Origin: JAVBSX01 sp051660685 | GTDB lineage: Bacteria; Planctomycetota; Planctomycetia; Pirellulales; Thermoguttaceae | Reading direction: 5' to 3' | DNA length: 64,000 nt | Assembly (NCBI GenBank): GCA_051660685.1 | Contig: JBOFQB010000111.1 | Span: 8,687-72,686 of the forward strand | Shown here: one piece after another, positions 41,004-50,746 of the stretch | Layout: every line of letters begins with the position of its first letter | Position numbering within the stretch: position 1 is the first letter of the stretch | The notes under the pieces: model-generated | Told to the model about the DNA's origin: nothing | Databases searched by the model: none | Seen by the model: the letters and a program-made list of their open reading frames with translations, nothing else | Position numbers and translations under genes: made by a program

Positions 41004-42107
41004 TTATGGTTCCTGAAATCGGAATGTTGGATTGGGACGACCCGGCATGAGCGAATGAAGTGTCTGAATGTCAATCCCCATTTGAGCGGAATCGACCGTT
41101 TCAAGCGTTTTGCGAACAAGTAACTCAAGGTCGTCCGGGGACATCTGAACCCGGGCGTTGATCGTCAAGGTCGAATCATTACCTGTCTCGACTAATTCAC
41201 GGACAGAAACAGAACCGGATAGTTGTGTCAGATTGCCGATATAGGATCGACCATTCAGGGAAATAATCGCTTTGAGATGTCCAATTTCGGCATTTCGGGC
41301 AATCAATTCCTTGTGCAATGTCGCAAGAAGATGTTGCAGATAATGACCCGGGTCAACCATTCCCCCTGTTTTGTCTGTCAGAAAAATTGCCGCATTTAAC
41401 CAACCCAAAACGGCTTCTCCTTTTGCATAACGGTCGTAATCGACCGGGACAATGTGTGAACCAACGTTTACCCCCGTCTTCATCTGCGTCTGAATCCCGT
41501 CAATCCAAGATTCAACCCCGATTCCTTGCGTCGCCGAAATGACCACAATCGGTTTTCCCGGAATCTCACGTTGTAAAAGTTCAAGAACCTGCTGTTTACG
41601 TTCCTCAGAAAGAGTGTCGATTTTATTCACAACAAGCAGGTCGGACTCCTTCATCTGCAACTGCATGATATACAAAGCGTCCTGATCGATCTGACTTGTT
41701 TTTTGCCCGAACACTTCGTCAAGCCGATTGGGGTCAACCAAAACGGAAAGAGGGGCAAGATTGATTTCTGGGCAAAACTTTTTAAGCGGCTGCATGATCG
41801 TTGCAGCAAGATCAGTACAACTTCCAACCGGTTCGGCAATAATCGTTGTTGCTCCTTGAAGAATCAAATGGTCAATCGCCGATTTGAATCCGTTAAAATG
41901 ACAGCAGAAACAACTTCCTGCGACTTCCTGAATTCCCGCTCCTGTTCGGGTCAACAACGCCGAATCGACCAAATCTGGGGCCTGATCGTTTGTAATCAAA
42001 CCGACCGATTCCCCCTGTTCCGCCAAAATGCGAGCAACCGTCCACAAAAGCGTTGTCTTTCCCGAACCCAAAAATCCGCCAACCAAAATCAATTTTGTCT
42101 TCATCAT
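41004..42107 (-). CDS. CobW/COG0523-family GTPase (metallochaperone-like)
   Basis: These G3E GTPases deliver metals or activate metalloenzymes. The 367-residue protein has Walker A GGFLGSGKTTLL, the metal-binding GSCFCCHFN (CxCC), Walker B-like TIIAEPVGSCTD and NKID at about residue 160, followed by a C-terminal domain unlike the usual His-rich CobW tail. The EPVG instead of the common ETTG/ETSG resembles a subgroup seen near corrinoid or methyltransferase proteins. ATG 42107 or ATG 42104 fit. The substrate protein is unknown. It lies downstream of an aquaporin gene on the same strand by 112 bases. The gap 40753-41003 holds no gene. Confidence 0.85.
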   Translation of the reverse strand: MMKTKLILVGGFLGSGKTTLLWTVARILAEQGESVGLITNDQAPDLVDSALLTRTGAGIQEVAGSCFCCHFNGFKSAIDHLILQGATTIIAEPVGSCTDLAATIMQPLKKFCPEINLAPLSVLVDPNRLDEVFGQKTSQIDQDALYIMQLQMKESDLLVVNKIDTLSEERKQQVLELLQREIPGKPIVVISATQGIGVESWIDGIQTQMKTGVNVGSHIVPVDYDRYAKGEAVLGWLNAAIFLTDKTGGMVDPGHYLQHLLATLHKELIARNAEIGHLKAIISLNGRSYIGNLTQLSGSVSVRELVETGNDSTLTINARVQMSPDDLELLVRKTLETVDSAQMGIDIQTLHSLMPGRPNPTFRFQEP

Positions 42108-42219
42108 CAAATCTTGTCTCTTATTAAAATGGTTTAAGTCCCAAGTATACCCTGAATACAACCGAAAAATCAGGGAGAAAGTATACAATACCTGTTTTTC
42201 AAAAACGAACCTTTACCCC

Positions 42220-43068
42220 CTATTTTCCCTTCATGTCCCTCATTTCTTCTCTTTCTTCCAAACGACGCAACAGAAAATTGTAAAGTCCTCCCCCAAGAAT
42301 ACCGCCGATGATTGGGGAGAGAATGTAAACGGCCAAAAAACCTCCTCTTGGACCGGGGATTGCGATTTTTCCCCAACCGGCAAAAAAGGCAAAAAGTCGG
42401 GGACCAAAATCGCGGGCCGGATTGAACCCGGCTTGTGTTAACGGGGCAATCACCATGATACAAACAGCAACGGTCAGACCAATCATGAGGGGGATGAACA
42501 TCGAACCAGGCGCACTTTTGTTCCGCGAATCGGTCAATGCAAAAATGAAAAAGACCAAAAAAGCCGTTCCAACACCTTCTGCTAACATTGCTGTTGTGAG
42601 CGGAAAAACATCCGGTTCCCAATTTAACGACTCTGCAATCCCCGGATTCGGAAAATACTCGACATATATCATTCCCGAAAGTTCACTCCCCGCTTCTCCC
42701 CGGATAATGTTGTTCGTCTTCTCAAAATGACCGATTGGCCCGGAATAAATGACAAACAACAAAGCAGCTGCACAAAAAGCTCCAATCAGTTGCGAAAAAA
42801 TATACGGAATCACCTTACTTTTAGGAAAACCGCTGCAAACAGCAAATGCACATGTGACAGCGGGGTTCAGGTGTGCCCCGGAAATTGCCCCAGTTGTGTA
42901 TATCGCCAATGATATGCAAATCGCCCAAACAATCGCAACCTGCCAAAGTCCCGAAACCGTCCCGGTCAATACGGCTGCATGAACAACTCCGATTCCAAAG
43001 AAAACCAGAATAAACGTCCCGACCAACTCGGCGAGACACTGTTTTAACACAGATACTTGGTTCTTCAT
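42220..43068 (-). CDS. MIP family aquaglyceroporin
   Basis: This is a channel for glycerol or water, with six transmembrane helices and two half-helices. Both NPA motifs are intact: GAHLNPAVTCAF and AGFNPARDFGPR. The aspartate after the second NPAR is a hallmark of glycerol facilitators, and the long loop (ESLNWEPDVFP...) before helix 5 also fits GlpF-type. The product is 282 residues. ATG 43068 gives the normal start (MKNQVSVLKQCLAELVGTF); the open frame to 43206 encodes a non-conserved extension. No glycerol kinase is adjacent. It is divergent from the deacetylase gene, with a 240-base shared promoter region. Confidence 0.92.
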   Translation of the reverse strand: MKNQVSVLKQCLAELVGTFILVFFGIGVVHAAVLTGTVSGLWQVAIVWAICISLAIYTTGAISGAHLNPAVTCAFAVCSGFPKSKVIPYIFSQLIGAFCAAALLFVIYSGPIGHFEKTNNIIRGEAGSELSGMIYVEYFPNPGIAESLNWEPDVFPLTTAMLAEGVGTAFLVFFIFALTDSRNKSAPGSMFIPLMIGLTVAVCIMVIAPLTQAGFNPARDFGPRLFAFFAGWGKIAIPGPRGGFLAVYILSPIIGGILGGGLYNFLLRRLEEREEMRDMKGK

Positions 43069-43309
43069 TGCGCTTGAGAACGAGAAAAGGGTTGAAAGAA
43101 CAATCATTACTGAAGTTTCTATTGTATTATACAATTGCAAGTAATTGAAGTGGTGATGTATAAATTGAATGATTCCCGAAATGATACGGGGCATTACAAA
43201 ATGCAAAAATGAAAAAGGAAATCAGGACGGTCGGTTGCTCTCTGATAAAAAATTGAGTATGATACGCAGGTCGGTTTCCTCATCACCCCCTTTTCTCCCG
43301 GAGTTTTTC

Positions 43310-44278
43310 ATGCAATCCCGCCCCAATCACCAATCCGTCCCACTTCTCGGGACTCTGTTGCTCCTCCTCCTCTCCTGTTCACTCCTTCATGCTCAAGAAA
43401 AGAAAAGTCTCGTTGAACGTCTCGGTTATCCCAAAGATGCCCGACTGCTCATTATCAACGCCGACGATTTCGGTATGTGTCATTCCGCCAATATGGGAAC
43501 TTTCAAAGGTTTTGAAAGCGGCGGTCTGACTTCTGCAACCCTTATGACAGTCTGTCCCTGGTTTCCAGAAGCGGCACTTTGGATCGAAAAAAATCCTCAA
43601 TACGGAGTTGGCGTTCACACAGTCTTGACCAGTGAATGGAAATTGTACAAATGGGGACCCATTCTCGGAGAAGGTGTGCCAAGTCTGCGAACCAAAATGG
43701 GCTATTTCCCCGCAGATTTGCCCGAATTGTATGCACAAGGTAAAGCAGCAGATGTCGAGAAAGAATTGCGGACCCAGATTCGTCGGGCTTATCAAGCCAA
43801 AATCGATGTCACACACATTGACGCTCATATGGGAGGGGCCCAGATGCACCCTGAATTTCTCAAAGTTTACGCCAAATTGGCAAAAGAATATGATCTTCCC
43901 TGTCGTATGCCGTCTCGTGAAACATTGGACAAAGATTTCGGCGCGGGCGCAATGCGAGACATCTTTGACGAATTGGGGGTTGTTTGTTGTGACGAACTGT
44001 ATCGTGATTCGGCTCCAAGTACGGCAGAAACAGAAGCATTTTGGAAAAAACGTTTGTCCAATCTGCGAGCAGGTTGGGTCTCGGAAATTTATATTCATGC
44101 GGCAGATGACAGCCCGGAAATGAAAGTTTTTACGGGTTCGCAAGGAACGCGATATGCGGAAACGGAATTTTTCAGCGACCCCAAAACAATTCAATGGATC
44201 AAGGATCAGGGGATTATCACAATCAGTTACAAACCTCTTCGTGATCTTCAACGGGCTGAAAATGCCGGTCGAAAGTAA
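43310..44278 (+). CDS. exported ChbG/HpnK (YdjC)-family deacetylase-like protein
   Basis: YdjC-family proteins are metal-dependent carbohydrate deacetylases, such as ChbG on chito-oligosaccharides. The 322-residue protein has a signal peptide after ATG 43310 (hydrophobic LLGTLLLLLLSCSLLHA), then LLIINADDFGMCHSAN (metal-binding DD), GVGVHTVLTSEW, THIDAHMGG (two His) and EIYIHAADD. GGAG lies upstream of the ATG. Export suggests action on polysaccharide fragments in the periplasm. The family also includes HpnK, linked to hopanoid clusters, but there is no such context here. The following pyrB gene is 77 bases downstream after a C-rich tract. Confidence 0.87.
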   Translation: MQSRPNHQSVPLLGTLLLLLLSCSLLHAQEKKSLVERLGYPKDARLLIINADDFGMCHSANMGTFKGFESGGLTSATLMTVCPWFPEAALWIEKNPQYGVGVHTVLTSEWKLYKWGPILGEGVPSLRTKMGYFPADLPELYAQGKAADVEKELRTQIRRAYQAKIDVTHIDAHMGGAQMHPEFLKVYAKLAKEYDLPCRMPSRETLDKDFGAGAMRDIFDELGVVCCDELYRDSAPSTAETEAFWKKRLSNLRAGWVSEIYIHAADDSPEMKVFTGSQGTRYAETEFFSDPKTIQWIKDQGIITISYKPLRDLQRAENAGRK

Positions 44279-44285
44279 TCATTAT

Positions 44286-44336
44286 TCCGCAACCCCTATT
44301 CTCCTCTCCCTATTCCGCAACCCCTCATCCCCTCTC
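44286..44336. repeat. C-rich CCCTATTCC tract before pyrB
   Basis: Repeated CCGCAACCCCTATTC and CCCCTCATCCCC units occupy the space between the deacetylase stop and the pyrB ribosome-binding site. It is one of the dispersed C-tracts that also occur beside B modules. The minus strand carries several GGGG runs. Confidence 0.7.
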
Positions 44337-44354
44337 AATAAAGGAACAAGTTTC

Positions 44355-45371
44355 GTGTCGCTCAAAGAAAAATGGGGGGATGTTCCTCCCGGTTGGAAAC
44401 ATCAACACCTTCTTGGAATTGAAGGTCTTTCGTCGGACGAAATCACTCTTTTACTCGATCAGGCTGACCGTTTCAGTGAGGTTCTGGTCCAAGGGGATCG
44501 AAAAATCCCGCTTCTTGCGGGAAAAACTTGCGTCAACCTGTTCTTCGAGAATTCGACACGAACACGAACCAGTTTCGGTCTTGCAGCTCGACGTTTGGGC
44601 GCAGATGTCATTGACTTTACAGCGTCAACAAGCAGTCTCTCGAAAGGTGAAACAATCATCGATACGGCCAAGAATATCGAAGCAATGGGGGTCGATTGCG
44701 TCGTTGTCCGTCACTCCTGTCCGGGAACTCCCAAACTGATCGCCGAAAATCTGCGTTGCTCGGTTCTTAACGCCGGAGATGGTCCTCATGAACATCCAAC
44801 CCAAGCATTGCTCGACATGCTGACAATTCGTAAGCGGTTTGGTTCGCTGAAAGGATTGACCGTTGCTCTTGTTGGGGATATTGCTCACAGTCGGACTGCC
44901 CGATCCAACATCTGGGGTTTGCAAACATTGGGCGCACATGTCATTCTGTGTGGTCCCTCGACGTTGGTTTCTCAGGATTGGGAGAAATTTGGAGTCGAAA
45001 CAGCATCGAGTCTGGACAGTATTCTGGATCGGGTTGACGTTTTTAACCTGCTGAGAATTCAGTTTGAACGTCAAGTGATTCGTCCCTTTCCCTCTTTTCG
45101 TGAATATGCACACTTGTATGGAATGAACGGGGATCGACTTGCCAAAACGAAGCAGGATGTCTTGATTCTTGCGCCGGGACCGATCAATCGGGGGTTGGAA
45201 GTGACGCCGGATGTTGCGGACGGACCACAATCGGCGATTCTCAATCAGGTTTCAAATGGTGTCGCAGTCCGAATGTCGGCTCTTTGGTTGTGCCTTAATG
45301 CACCATCATCTGCCGTTGTCGGGGATAATCCAAAAGTGTATGACCGTAAGAACTCATTGCAAGGGGAATGA
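44355..45371 (+). CDS. pyrB: aspartate carbamoyltransferase catalytic subunit
   Basis: PyrB condenses carbamoyl phosphate and aspartate to carbamoyl aspartate in pyrimidine synthesis. The 338-residue protein has FFENSTRTRTSF (carbamoyl phosphate site), TSSLSKGET, VVVRHSCPGTP, GDGPHEHPTQALLD, LVGDIAHSRTARSN and LAPGPINRGLEV. The start is GTG 44355, supported by AAGGAA nine bases upstream and by homology; the open frame extends back to 44154 across the C-tract but is not conserved. No regulatory PyrI chain or PyrC is adjacent. The last 77 bases overlap the 3' end of a convergent gene. Confidence 0.94.
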   Translation: MSLKEKWGDVPPGWKHQHLLGIEGLSSDEITLLLDQADRFSEVLVQGDRKIPLLAGKTCVNLFFENSTRTRTSFGLAARRLGADVIDFTASTSSLSKGETIIDTAKNIEAMGVDCVVVRHSCPGTPKLIAENLRCSVLNAGDGPHEHPTQALLDMLTIRKRFGSLKGLTVALVGDIAHSRTARSNIWGLQTLGAHVILCGPSTLVSQDWEKFGVETASSLDSILDRVDVFNLLRIQFERQVIRPFPSFREYAHLYGMNGDRLAKTKQDVLILAPGPINRGLEVTPDVADGPQSAILNQVSNGVAVRMSALWLCLNAPSSAVVGDNPKVYDRKNSLQGE

Positions 45372-46083
45372 GGATTGCAGAGGGGACGAAGCAGAAGGGG
45401 ACGAACAGAGGAAGGGGATAGGAGGTTGAACTTGCAAGTCCTCCTGTTAGAAATGTTTCAATGAGCGGAAAAGCGAGCAATCCGAGATTGAGAAAAATTC
45501 CCAGAACCAGACCCCCGGGATGTTGGAACATTTGAATCAGGACAAAAACCGCGAAAAAAAGCAGGACGATTGTCAGATTCAACATTGCGATTGGGATGTT
45601 GTTTTGGTACAACCAGAATCCGAAAAAACCTCCTGCTCCAATTGCGAGTGTTTGCAGGATTGCATAGATTTTCGGCAAACGGTACATCGCCTCTTTCAGT
45701 TCACGCTGAACATATTTTTGGGCATTTTCACCATGTAAGCCGACCAACCAAGTTTTCAATCGAGCCGTTTGCAGTTCGCAATTCGGGGTTTTCGAGATGT
45801 CAATTCCCCAACGACCGCGACCTGGGATTTTCAGACGGAGAGAATGGGAACGGACTTCGAGCCAATTTCGGGCGACAGAAGGAGAAAGTTGGTAATACTC
45901 ATTTGCATTTGGCTGATCGTCTTGAAAAGGTCCCTCAATACGGATCCAATCGGGTTCAACCTTTATGGTGTATTCTCGAGACCAACCGATAAAGCGAAGA
46001 TGTTCACCTTTGAAAATAATCGGCAAAACAGGTTCTCCTCGATCCTGAATGATTTCATAAGCAACATCAATAATTTCTTCCAT
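45295..46083 (-). CDS. membrane protein of unknown function
   Basis: The 262-residue protein has a soluble N-terminal domain of about 150 residues (VLPIIFKGEHLRFIGWSREYTIKVEPDWIRIEG, then a beta-rich part) and four hydrophobic helices in the second half (IYAILQTLAIGAGGFFGFWLY; MLNLTIVLLFFAVFVLIQMF; LVLGIFLNLGLLAFPLIETF; PFCFVPSAILIPLAM). ATG 46083 is chosen; the frame continues to 46107. It overlaps pyrB tail to tail by 77 bases, which is tight and could matter for regulation by antisense transcription. I recognise no family. Confidence 0.65.
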   Translation of the reverse strand: MEEIIDVAYEIIQDRGEPVLPIIFKGEHLRFIGWSREYTIKVEPDWIRIEGPFQDDQPNANEYYQLSPSVARNWLEVRSHSLRLKIPGRGRWGIDISKTPNCELQTARLKTWLVGLHGENAQKYVQRELKEAMYRLPKIYAILQTLAIGAGGFFGFWLYQNNIPIAMLNLTIVLLFFAVFVLIQMFQHPGGLVLGIFLNLGLLAFPLIETFLTGGLASSTSYPLPLFVPFCFVPSAILIPLAMSSYGHTLLDYPRQRQMMVH

Positions 46084-46149
46084 AAAGGTGAGTGATTCAA
46101 AGTTCACTAAAAAGAGGGAAAGGGAAAAAAACGAATTTTGTCCGTCGTC

Positions 46150-48621
46150 TTAATTTTCAAGGTACAGATTTTCAAACTCCCAACGATTAACGTTTTGATA
46201 CAGGTTGAGGAGTTCATTGCGAGGTAAAGGGTTCGGGTCGGGAGACGGTTCGCCGCGATCAAGGACATTGCGAATCACTTTACGAATGATCGTGCAATCC
46301 CTCCATTCCCAAAGGGGCAAAACAGCTGTTTCTTCATAACAGAGTCGGTGTATCGCATACATGCGTTGCGCAACTTCGGGCCAAGTCGTTGCCCGATTCA
46401 GTTTCTCAATCGCAAAACTCATGTACGATGTCGCTTTGCCCGAAAAACCGTCCCCCGAAAGAATCTGCGGAACATCAATAAGCGGTTCCCCCAGACTGCA
46501 AGAGACATACCAAAAATCAACCTCGTTTCCCCGACCAATCTCTTCTTTTTCCGTCATGCTTTGCAACCGAACAGGAATTCCAAGTCGCTCCCAATTCCGT
46601 TGAATCGCAAGACAAGCAGTCAATGCAGCCGAATTATCAGGATAAGCAATCACCAATTCCGGCATATCCTGCGAAATCGTTTTGAAACCAATTCGAGCAG
46701 GTGTATCCCGTTCAAGCAAAAGACCTTGATCGCGCAATTGGGCTAAGGTGAGCAAAACAAGGGCGACTGCCAATTTCGGATCATAAGCGCGAGGAACAAT
46801 CGCTGTATCATAACCATAACCAAGCGGGTCGGTCTCTGAAAAACCCCGAGGAGCAGGTCCGCTGCTCAGTTGGACATCCCCCGGTTTCCCCCCAAACTGG
46901 TTCATCATGCGTTGTCGGTCCAATCCGTAAAGTAAGGCCCGACGAAACGTCCGGTTTGCAGTCAACGGTTTATTCCGGTTGGGAATTAACATCTGAACAC
47001 TTGGAACGGCATACGAAGCGACAAAATAGCGATTCACATTGACGTAATCTGACGGTATTTCCCAAGGAGCAATTCGGTCCAGAATCACGATTTTGCCCTG
47101 TTCTAAAAGCGTTAAACCTTCCCGGGTCGAAGAAATGGTCTGCTCAATAATCAGTTGAGGTCCTCCCTGTTCCTTTTGAGAAAATAACGATTGCTCATTC
47201 CGTCGAAAACAGATTTGTTCCGCAAAAGAAGTCGTTGTACTCGCAATAAAAGGTGATAATCGGGATACACCGTCTTTTACTTCAGGTGCAAGAACGGGAA
47301 TTCTCAAATGACTTTCGGGCAAAAGTTGATCGGCTTTGAAGTGGAAGAGCAACTGATCGAAACCGTCCATTTCAAGTGATGTCAAAAACGGCAATCGGTC
47401 GTTCAAAATTGTTTGGGCAATACGGACCAACTCCAACGGTTTTTGAGCCGGTCCAAAAAGATTTTCGCCAAATTGAAATCGCAAGGTCATTCCTTCCTTT
47501 TGCGAGGACATGTCTTTCTGGAGAGTACCATAAGAGGACGCATACATTCCTCCTTCTGCTGCAAATCCAATTTCCTCGAACAAGGGTCGGCTCAACAAGC
47601 GTTCACCTCGTAAAAGTCCGGGAAGAACATTACGAGCGACAAAGAGCAGCTGCATTTCGTTGCGCCGGGCTGCTTCAAGTTGTGCATTTGGTTGGAGTAA
47701 TTGGGGGACAATGGGGTTGGTCACGCCAATACTGACATAGGGACAGAGTTTGTAGATTTTGGCGATTTGCTCTTTCAACTCGGGCAAATCGGGATAAATT
47801 TCCTGACCCAAAAGACATTTTTGAGCTGCAAGAGCGAAATCGTTCTTTGAAAGGGCCTGTTCTGACTCCGTAATGATTTTGCGAACCTGTTCGATGTAGC
47901 GATCAGCCCATTTAACAGCAACAGGATGTTGCGGAAAATGTTGATCGAGCAATTGAATGAATTTGCGAGCCGTATAATAATCTTTCGATGTCGTAAACGT
48001 CCGAATCCGTTCGTCAAGAACCCGACCCATATTTTCCGAAAGACCGGGATAATCCTTCTGTTCCGCATATAAGGTTTCCAAACGACTTTGGGCAGTGATC
48101 CAATCTTTGCACTGAATATAAAAAAGAGCTTCACCTGAAAGAAATTGTTTGAAAAGGTCGAGCATCCCTTCTGGACGGAATTCGGCGTCGAAAAGAAAAA
48201 CATAATACTCGTACAAATCCTCAAACGACCGTTTCATTTCCTCAACCAGTTCCTCTTTTTCGGCAGAAGAGGAACGAAGTTGTTCAATCACTTTTTTTTG
48301 GCGGTCCTGCAATTCCTGAAGTACAATTTCTTCGAAAAGGGTGATTCGTTCGACTGCCGACCAGAAAATAGCGTATTCATCAGCCGGGTAAACAGTAAAC
48401 CGGACGATCAGTTCTCCACTTTTAGGGAGCGGGTTAGGACGTTTACGATCTGGAAACGAAACCGGAAAAATGTCAAACGTCCCTCCTCCATGTGCCGCTT
48501 TAACCGTAATTTTGTTAAAAGGAAGCGTTTTGAAAATCGGCGGGAGTTCCTGAGTCCAAAGTGGGGACACACAACAAGTCAGGAACAGAGAAAAAAATAA
48601 AATTCGGAAATACGGCTTCAT
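46150..48621 (-). CDS. exported protein with family-5 solute-binding domain
   Basis: The 823-residue protein has a signal peptide (MKPYFRILFFSLFLTCCVSPLWT), a helical N-terminal region of about 300 residues with TPR-like features (LETLYAEQKDYPGLSENMGRV), and a C-terminal half resembling oligopeptide/nickel-binding proteins of ABC importers. The latter shows FRRALLYGLDRQRMMNQFGG, APRGFSETDPLGYGYD and AVLPLWEWRDC. No ABC permease or ATPase gene is adjacent, and a normal SBP is about 500-550 residues. It may work as a stand-alone binding protein or serve a transporter elsewhere. It lies just upstream of the membrane protein on the same strand. Confidence 0.78.
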   Translation of the reverse strand: MKPYFRILFFSLFLTCCVSPLWTQELPPIFKTLPFNKITVKAAHGGGTFDIFPVSFPDRKRPNPLPKSGELIVRFTVYPADEYAIFWSAVERITLFEEIVLQELQDRQKKVIEQLRSSSAEKEELVEEMKRSFEDLYEYYVFLFDAEFRPEGMLDLFKQFLSGEALFYIQCKDWITAQSRLETLYAEQKDYPGLSENMGRVLDERIRTFTTSKDYYTARKFIQLLDQHFPQHPVAVKWADRYIEQVRKIITESEQALSKNDFALAAQKCLLGQEIYPDLPELKEQIAKIYKLCPYVSIGVTNPIVPQLLQPNAQLEAARRNEMQLLFVARNVLPGLLRGERLLSRPLFEEIGFAAEGGMYASSYGTLQKDMSSQKEGMTLRFQFGENLFGPAQKPLELVRIAQTILNDRLPFLTSLEMDGFDQLLFHFKADQLLPESHLRIPVLAPEVKDGVSRLSPFIASTTTSFAEQICFRRNEQSLFSQKEQGGPQLIIEQTISSTREGLTLLEQGKIVILDRIAPWEIPSDYVNVNRYFVASYAVPSVQMLIPNRNKPLTANRTFRRALLYGLDRQRMMNQFGGKPGDVQLSSGPAPRGFSETDPLGYGYDTAIVPRAYDPKLAVALVLLTLAQLRDQGLLLERDTPARIGFKTISQDMPELVIAYPDNSAALTACLAIQRNWERLGIPVRLQSMTEKEEIGRGNEVDFWYVSCSLGEPLIDVPQILSGDGFSGKATSYMSFAIEKLNRATTWPEVAQRMYAIHRLCYEETAVLPLWEWRDCTIIRKVIRNVLDRGEPSPDPNPLPRNELLNLYQNVNRWEFENLYLEN

Positions 48622-48733
48622 CTTTTCAGAGAGAGTAAACACTTACTGATTTTTTGAAAAAAGGGCGAGTGTAGTATGGAATTAGGCTTCTTGCGTCGGT
48701 TTGAGTATTGTAATTGCGGCGCAGTGTCCGAAC

Positions 48734-48804
48734 TGTCGTTTAGACGCAGAACAACAATTCTTTCCCCTATTCCCTATCCCCCAGTCCCTATTCCCTATAT
48801 TTTA
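48734..48804. repeat. truncated B arm with C-tract
   Basis: GTTTAGACGCAGAACAAC resembles the left arm of a B module (with the GCAGAAC-type stem strand seen at 14236-14261), but the rest of the palindrome is missing. A C-rich tract (CCCCTATTCCCTATCCCCC) follows to 48804. It is in the gap between the toroid-protein stop and the solute-binding gene start. Confidence 0.55.
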
Positions 48805-48808
48805 TCAT

Positions 48809-50629
48809 TCATTCCGATTCGGCAGTTCCGTTGTAAAGCGGCAAATACCTGTATCGAATCTCAAGAATCATAATTGCAAGAGCTGTATTGAGCAAGCGTC
48901 CTCCTACATTACAATAGGGATCGTTGAAAAACCAACTTCCTCCTTCATGTCCCATTTGTGTGGATTGCGTTTGGATCAAAAAGTCGCGTAAACGGGGAAA
49001 CCAACGATTCCAGGTTGAACCGTTATAATGATGCAACGCCAATGTCGCATAATAAGCGTAATACAGATTGCAATGCTCCTGAGCCGATTGCCGGGTCCAT
49101 GTCTTGAATGGTCCCCAACGATCAAGGAGTGAGATGCCCTGATCGAGCGAAATAAACCCCGGTTTCCAACCCAGATACATTCGCAAAAGCAAACCAATCG
49201 AGGTACAAGTGAATTCCGAGTCGGGATACCGACCAACCGATTCTCGGGAATCGAGTGTTGTTTCGTAAGGAAAGCGAATTGGCAGATAATTAAAACGAGG
49301 AAATTCCTGATTGTGTTCCGTTGAAGTGTACTGTGTTGAATCCAAAAAGTCAGCAACCCGGGTCAAGGTTGTCGATTTAACAGTCAATCCGGCAAGAACG
49401 GCACTTTTCAAGGCAAGCATCTGCCAACCTGTTGAGGAAATATCTCCAGGTGTCTCTCCTTGTTTGTATCTCCAACCCCCGGGAAAATCACCTAACTGAC
49501 TTTGGGCGAATTCAATGTAACGGACTCCTTCTTGTGCAGCTTGACCAACTCGTTCGATCAACTCACGTTGATTGGCTGTTTTTGCTTTCTCCCGAGTCAT
49601 TCCATAAACTTCACAAAGAGCAAGCGTTGTCAGTGCTTGAGAGTACATTCCCTGCTTACCTTGTTGAAAATTGAACCCCGTTGAAAGAGGAATCGCATTT
49701 TTCGGGTCAATAAGAAATTGTAAACCGCGCTGTACAACCTGTTGATAAGGTCCCTCAAGTTGTGTGTAACCCGCTCCCAAAAAAGGGAGGAGGGCAAGAG
49801 CGGTTGCTGCTGTTCGAGATGAATGTGTCCCGGAATTCTCGCAAGGACAAGCGAATTCTTTTTGCGTTATCTCATTTCGATATTGGTGTCGAAACGACCA
49901 ACCTCCATCTTCACGATTTTGATGCAGGACGATCCAACGAAGTCCCTTTTCAACCGCTTCTTCACTTTCGTTGGTCGGGTCCCCGGGTCCTCCTCGTCGT
50001 CCCCGGTTTTCCTGCGTCCGACCTTCAAAACCCCCTCCTCGCTCTAAAAATGTTGCTGCACTCTCTCCCCGGGACTGTTTCCTTCTTTCCTCTTCTTCCT
50101 GTTCGTCTTTCATTGGTGAACGGTCATTTCCCAACATCTCTTGAGATCGGTTGGTTGCATCAACAATTGCTCCCTCTTCCGATTGATGTACCGACGATTC
50201 CGTACTTGATTCGGTTAATTCCGACGTTTGATCTCTTTCGGTTGATTGACGCAATTCGGCTGATTCCGTCGTCTCTTGTGACTCTTTCGACTCCGTTGAT
50301 TCGGTCGTTTCCGACTCTTTCAGGTTAAGGTCCAACTCATTTGAAACCTGTTCCTCCATCTCAGGGGTCTCATTGACCAAGCCGATTGTTTTTCCCCGAT
50401 CTCCTTCCATATTTTCCAGTTCGCCCGAACTGAAAATACTCCCCCCGCTCAGTATTCCTTGAGGAAGTTGTGGTATTTGGAAGACGAGCAGGGCGAGCAA
50501 CAGGAGAACGATCAGATGAACGAGAAGACTTATGGTTGTACCGATTGATTCCCGTTTGGACAAATGATGTACAAAACGTGAGAAAAATGTCTTTCGGGAA
50601 CCCTGATTGCGGGAATCAACTTCTTGCAT
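48809..50629 (-). CDS. membrane-anchored alpha/alpha-toroid (prenyltransferase-repeat) protein
   Basis: The 606-residue protein has a short basic N-terminus, one transmembrane helix (about 30-52, ISLLVHLIVLLLLALLVF), and a long acidic Ser/Thr/Glu-rich linker (about 80-200) with repeated TESTES-type units. A toroid domain of prenyltransferase/squalene oxidase repeats follows (NREDGGWSFRHQYR, RTAATALALLPFLGAGY, GMYSQALTTLALCEVYG, SSTGWQMLALKSAVLAGL, DSEFTCTSIGLLLRMYLGW). The topology matches proteins common in planctomycetes, with the toroid outside. Catalytic acids of cyclases are not obvious. It starts 118 bases before the end of valS, in the same orientation. Confidence 0.82.
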   Translation of the reverse strand: MQEVDSRNQGSRKTFFSRFVHHLSKRESIGTTISLLVHLIVLLLLALLVFQIPQLPQGILSGGSIFSSGELENMEGDRGKTIGLVNETPEMEEQVSNELDLNLKESETTESTESKESQETTESAELRQSTERDQTSELTESSTESSVHQSEEGAIVDATNRSQEMLGNDRSPMKDEQEEEERRKQSRGESAATFLERGGGFEGRTQENRGRRGGPGDPTNESEEAVEKGLRWIVLHQNREDGGWSFRHQYRNEITQKEFACPCENSGTHSSRTAATALALLPFLGAGYTQLEGPYQQVVQRGLQFLIDPKNAIPLSTGFNFQQGKQGMYSQALTTLALCEVYGMTREKAKTANQRELIERVGQAAQEGVRYIEFAQSQLGDFPGGWRYKQGETPGDISSTGWQMLALKSAVLAGLTVKSTTLTRVADFLDSTQYTSTEHNQEFPRFNYLPIRFPYETTLDSRESVGRYPDSEFTCTSIGLLLRMYLGWKPGFISLDQGISLLDRWGPFKTWTRQSAQEHCNLYYAYYATLALHHYNGSTWNRWFPRLRDFLIQTQSTQMGHEGGSWFFNDPYCNVGGRLLNTALAIMILEIRYRYLPLYNGTAESE

Positions 50630-50746
50630 CCTGTCACCTTATTGACACCTCTATTGATTCGTATTTTGACGAAAAATCAATTCGCAAATACCCTTTTTTA
50701 CTGTCCGTGTTTTTTGAAAAAATGAATGATTCGAGGTGTCCTTATG

